The translations under genes were made by a program, and so were the position numbers. Positions 34,184-37,417 of a stretch of 37,417 nt of DNA are shown here, one piece after another. The DNA comes from Enterococcus faecalis 13-SD-W-01. Lineage in GTDB: Bacteria > Bacillota > Bacilli > Lactobacillales > Enterococcaceae. The notes below the pieces were generated by a model. It had not been told where the DNA came from, ran no database searches, and worked only from the letters and a program-made list of their open reading frames with translations. The stretch covers positions 50,524 to 87,940 of the forward strand of contig KE351655.1 of assembly GCA_000415185.1 (NCBI GenBank), in the 5' to 3' direction. Within the stretch, counting starts at the first letter, position 1. Each line of letters opens with the position of its first letter.

Positions 34184-37100
34184 ATGAAAAAATTTACATT
34201 TGCCACTGTCGTTTTGCTACTAGCTTCCGCTACGTTTCCAAGCACTGCTGCTCTAGCTGAAACAATTTCACAGGCTGAGACTGCTGAAGAAACCAAAGAA
34301 ACAGACACTTTGGCTCCAATTGAAGATCCCCTGGCAGAAACCGTTCCTTCTGCAACATCAGAAATAACAGATACAGAAGAAACTGTCACAGATGAATCTG
34401 CGGCCAAGGAATATAAGATTCCTTCAATCACTGGGGAACCCGAAATGAGCTATATCCCTTATAGAAACGGCTTTTCAGCCCCAGAGAAAATCATTGTTTC
34501 TTTGACAGATAAATCGCAAGAAGAAGCGCTGCAAGGAGAAGTTTCTTTCCATTCCTACATAGACGCTTCTGGTATCACAGAGCGTTATTCTGCAAATTTT
34601 CCAGTACCGTCTGCAGATGATCAAGCGATCCATTTAGCTGTTTATCAAGGAGATACTGAAGAAGAAAAACAGCAGATCCAAACAAATCTTGCCTATTATG
34701 CAGCGAAACAAATCAAAACGTACCAGTTAGGTCTTGAGCATCTGGATACTATACTTTCAGTTGACGATTCGTTTTTCCAAACAGGATCATCCAAAGAGGC
34801 ATTTAGTGAACTAGCAACTTATTTTTACCCTGAGATTACACCAGATATCACTATTACTTCTGTTGAAGTAATCGAATCGTTTATTCAAACCGAGAACGAG
34901 ATCGGACGTTTGGATTCTCCTTTGTCTTCTGAAAGCAATACACTGTTTTCGGGAAATGGCGTAGTGACTAAAAAGGCTGAGACCTCAGCTGGCGAAATGT
35001 TCTTTTTTGTTGAAACGTCAGATCAAACCGGCTGGATAAGCGCAATAGAAACTATTGAACCAGTAATCACAGAGATCGATCCAATACAAGGAAAAGCTCT
35101 TTCTGACGATATAAAAGTTTATGAACAGTTGACAGACTTTTGGAAAGGCCAATCTTCAGGACGCATGTTGTCACCAGACAGTGTGCTGCAAGCAGAGAAA
35201 CAAATCGATTTTCCAAATGAAACACTTTATTTTGTCACGCTAGATGGCCAATCTTTAGGATATATTTCTAAAACAGAATTGCAGTTCGAAAATCAGCCAG
35301 TTGATGAAGAAGAAACAACCGAATCGGTCCCAGAAACTTCAGATTCACCTGCCGAAAAATCAGAAGAAACGCAGCCAGAAGCAGAAATCACAGCCAGAAG
35401 TGCGCAGGCACCAGTTATTTCTTATTCTACACATGTAAGAAACCGCGGTTGGCTGCCATTTGTCTCCAACGGACTTTCTGGAACGACTGGGCAAAATCTG
35501 CAAGTAGAAGGATTCAGAATCAATTTACAGCTTCCCTCTAATTTAACTGGTTCGATCCAATATACTTCTTTTGTTCAAGGAACTGGTTGGCAAAACTGGG
35601 CTTCAAATGGCCAAATTTCAGGAACAACTGGGCAGAATCGCCGCATCGAAGGAATCAATTTGCGGCTGACAGGAGCGATTTCAAATCGATATTCTATTTC
35701 TTATCGTGTCCATGTCCAAAACCTTGGCTGGCTTCCTTGGACAAGTAATGGGAATCAAGCAGGCAGCTTAGGGTTTGGTTACCAAATCGAAGCCATTGAA
35801 GTCCGTCTGTCTGACCGTAACAAAGAATCTCCTCCTTTTGGCAATGCCTATGTTGAAAAGGAGCCCTCTGTTTTAGCTACGCCCCACGTGGCAAATCGCG
35901 GCTGGCTTAGTGAAACAGACGGAGTGAGACAAGTTGGAACAGTTGGACAGCGTTTAAGCTTGCAAGCTTTACGTTTAAGACTTACCGAAAATACCATCGG
36001 CGGTAATATCAGCTATCAATCACATCTATCAGGCACTGGCTGGGAGTCACGCTGGGCAAATGAAGGTGAACAAACGGGTACGACTGGACAAAACCGACCA
36101 ATCGAAGCAATCCGGATTCGTTTGACTGGCACTATCAGTACACGCTACGATGTTTATTACCGTGCGCATTCTCAAGAATTTGGCTGGCTAGGCTGGGCAA
36201 GAAACGGGCAAGAAGCAGGTACACAAGGATATGCGTATCGCATTGAAGCAATTCAAGTCGTTTTAGTTCCCCAAGGCGGTGCTGCACCTGGGTCTACGGC
36301 GAATGCATTCCGATTAGCACCACCAGCATTGACATTGGCAGGACATGTTTCCAATGTAGGATGGACTAGCAGACGCGGGATTGCGCCCGTTATCAACTTT
36401 GCAAATCAAAATCGGCAGTTTGAAGCGATCCAAGCACGTTTTGAAAACAATCGTCATGGTGGTTCTATTGTTTATGATTCGCATTTAGCAAATACAGGTT
36501 GGACGAATGCTGTACGTGACGGGGCAACCTCTGGAACAACTGGGCAAAACCGTTCACTCCAAGCTTTTTCTTTCCAATTAACAGGTGGTATAGCAAACGA
36601 TTATACGATTTATTATCGTGCATTCGTTCGTTCACGCGGCTGGTTAGGATGGGCTGAAAACGGGCAGCGTGCAGGCTCTGTCCAAATGAATTTGCCTGTG
36701 GAAGCGATCCAAGTTTCTATTTTGCCAAAAGATAGACGGCCTAGCGGATTCCAAGCCAACCAGTTGCCATTGATCGGTCAAGTGAATACCAGCACACCAG
36801 AAGGCCGTTTCGTCAACTCGATTGCGCCAGCCGCTCGTCGTGTTTCTTCTGCTCATGGTTTGTTTGCTTCTGTGATGATGGCTCAAGCAATCCTTGAAAG
36901 CGGCTATGGAACAAGCGTCTTAGCTAGCAGAGCCAATAATTTCTTTGGTGTCAAATTTACTCCAGGTGCAGATGATGGTCGTTTCGAGTATATCTGGCAT
37001 GTCTCAAATGAAGTCATCAACGGCATCACTGTACCAGTCAATTCGCGGTTCCGCGTTTATCGTACCTTTGATGAGTCGATGCTGGATAATGCAGTCAAAT

Positions 37101-37273
37101 TACGTTATGGTCCGAATTGGGATCCATTATTTTACTCGGGTGCTTGGCGTGTCAATGCGCGAACATTCCGCGATGCAACAAGAGCGTTGACAGGCAGATA
37201 TGCCACTGATCCGCTTTATGATGTTAAATTAAATAATATCATCGAACGTTGGGCACTGTATCAATTCGATTGA
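34184..37273 (+). CDS. Secreted ChW-repeat protein with C-terminal glucosaminidase domain
   Basis: A 1029-residue exported protein. A signal peptide (MKKFTFATVVLLLASATFPS, cut near ALAE) leads to an acidic T/E-rich stretch (about 28-75), an uncharacterised region, an SH3-like part (about 255-390) and a second acidic linker. Nine ChW repeats (about 410-850) follow in three triads, each with GW (RGWLPF, GTGWQNW, LGWLPW) and an IEAI-like end. A C-terminal mannosyl-glycoprotein endo-beta-N-acetylglucosaminidase (GH73) domain spans about 870-1029, with catalytic E905 in MAQAILESGYG and the family-typical NNFFGVKF. It probably cleaves peptidoglycan; ChW repeats suit carbohydrate or surface binding. 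The ATG has GATGAGGAG upstream. No LPXTG anchor. Ends at a strong terminator. Confidence 0.9.
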   Translation: MKKFTFATVVLLLASATFPSTAALAETISQAETAEETKETDTLAPIEDPLAETVPSATSEITDTEETVTDESAAKEYKIPSITGEPEMSYIPYRNGFSAPEKIIVSLTDKSQEEALQGEVSFHSYIDASGITERYSANFPVPSADDQAIHLAVYQGDTEEEKQQIQTNLAYYAAKQIKTYQLGLEHLDTILSVDDSFFQTGSSKEAFSELATYFYPEITPDITITSVEVIESFIQTENEIGRLDSPLSSESNTLFSGNGVVTKKAETSAGEMFFFVETSDQTGWISAIETIEPVITEIDPIQGKALSDDIKVYEQLTDFWKGQSSGRMLSPDSVLQAEKQIDFPNETLYFVTLDGQSLGYISKTELQFENQPVDEEETTESVPETSDSPAEKSEETQPEAEITARSAQAPVISYSTHVRNRGWLPFVSNGLSGTTGQNLQVEGFRINLQLPSNLTGSIQYTSFVQGTGWQNWASNGQISGTTGQNRRIEGINLRLTGAISNRYSISYRVHVQNLGWLPWTSNGNQAGSLGFGYQIEAIEVRLSDRNKESPPFGNAYVEKEPSVLATPHVANRGWLSETDGVRQVGTVGQRLSLQALRLRLTENTIGGNISYQSHLSGTGWESRWANEGEQTGTTGQNRPIEAIRIRLTGTISTRYDVYYRAHSQEFGWLGWARNGQEAGTQGYAYRIEAIQVVLVPQGGAAPGSTANAFRLAPPALTLAGHVSNVGWTSRRGIAPVINFANQNRQFEAIQARFENNRHGGSIVYDSHLANTGWTNAVRDGATSGTTGQNRSLQAFSFQLTGGIANDYTIYYRAFVRSRGWLGWAENGQRAGSVQMNLPVEAIQVSILPKDRRPSGFQANQLPLIGQVNTSTPEGRFVNSIAPAARRVSSAHGLFASVMMAQAILESGYGTSVLASRANNFFGVKFTPGADDGRFEYIWHVSNEVINGITVPVNSRFRVYRTFDESMLDNAVKLRYGPNWDPLFYSGAWRVNARTFRDATRALTGRYATDPLYDVKLNNIIERWALYQFD

Positions 37274-37283
37274 TACCAGCACG

Positions 37284-37318
37284 AAGCCCCCGCAGTTTAA
37301 AACTGCGGGGGCTTTTTA
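37284..37318 (+). terminator. Terminator of the glucosaminidase gene
   Basis: AAGCCCCCGCAGTTT with AAACTGCGGGGGCTT, a 15-bp stem with almost no loop, then TTTAG. G+C rich, 10 bp past the stop. Works from both sides. Confidence 0.9.
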
Positions 37319-37378
37319 GTTAAGAGAAGCTATTTCCAATTTGCCATTCTTAATTTTTGAAATAGACATACTGTTTAC

Positions 37379-37417
37379 AACCTCTACAAACGGTGTTCAA
37401 GAACCAACTCCTTCGGC
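37379..37417 (+). repeat. Repeat unit copy C, at the right window edge
   Basis: Reads CAACCTCTACAAACGGTG, then TTCAAGAACCAACTCC, then TTCGGC. The first half matches copies A and B (minus strand of 1-38 and 10172-10209), while the second half differs though the CCTCGG/CCTTCGG end is kept. It ends at the last base of the window. Confidence 0.65.

Noticed and set aside
34132-34431. Serine/valine-rich frame antisense to the start of the glucosaminidase gene
   Set aside because: Its composition mirrors the E/T-rich coding strand, it has no ribosome site and it overlaps the signal peptide region.

Overview
The window looks like chromosome from a low-GC lactic acid bacterium, most likely an Enterococcus of the E. 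faecium group. The evidence is the gene order (ymfF-ymfH-rodZ-pgsA-cinA-recA-rny; dut-radA-yacL-gltX-cysE-cysS-mrnC-rlmB-yacP-sigH), strong GGAGG ribosome binding sites, many U-tailed hairpin terminators, and a secreted glucosaminidase with ChW repeats. The genus call is inference from gene content. I see no rRNA, tRNA, CRISPR array, transposase or phage genes.

Layout. 158-2737: mprF (minus), divergent from proC (plus, 2878-3684). 3783-13048: a minus-strand housekeeping block, ymfF-ymfH, then a 613-bp gap holding a terminator and a palindromic repeat, then rodZ, pgsA, cinA, recA (with its own LexA-box promoter) and rny (with its own strong promoter and a long leader). 13204-13662: mscL (plus). 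13733-14614: a GNAT acetyltransferase and veg. 14726-24174: a ten-gene minus-strand information-processing cluster from dut to a SigH/ComX-type sigma factor. A T-box leader separates gltX from cysE-cysS, and an unusual hairpin masks the ribosome binding site of the sigma factor. 24399-26455: proB-proA (plus). Together with proC this supplies the full glutamate-to-proline route within one window. 26656-34001: accessory genes. These are a small membrane protein, a HicB-like protein, an OpgB/LtaS-type phosphoglycerol transferase, a divergent PadR/MFS pair, a DUF2798 protein, a marR-nitroreductase-monooxygenase operon, and a paired SMR exporter behind a leader that contains an attenuator. 34184-37273: a large secreted protein with nine ChW repeats in three triads and a C-terminal GH73-type glucosaminidase domain.

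Most notable signals: (1) a roughly 38-bp repeat lies at both extreme ends of the window and again at about 10.17 kb inside a large imperfect palindrome; (2) a 10-bp perfect hairpin buries the Shine-Dalgarno of the sigma factor; (3) a small hairpin plus terminator precedes YkkC/YkkD-like SMR genes and could be a guanidine-sensing attenuator; (4) a parS-like 16-mer lies downstream of proA; (5) several terminators share one sequence family. Start codons were set by ribosome binding site position, and several genes begin with GTG or TTG (recA, mprF, pgsA, dut, the GNAT and DUF2798 genes, rodZ).
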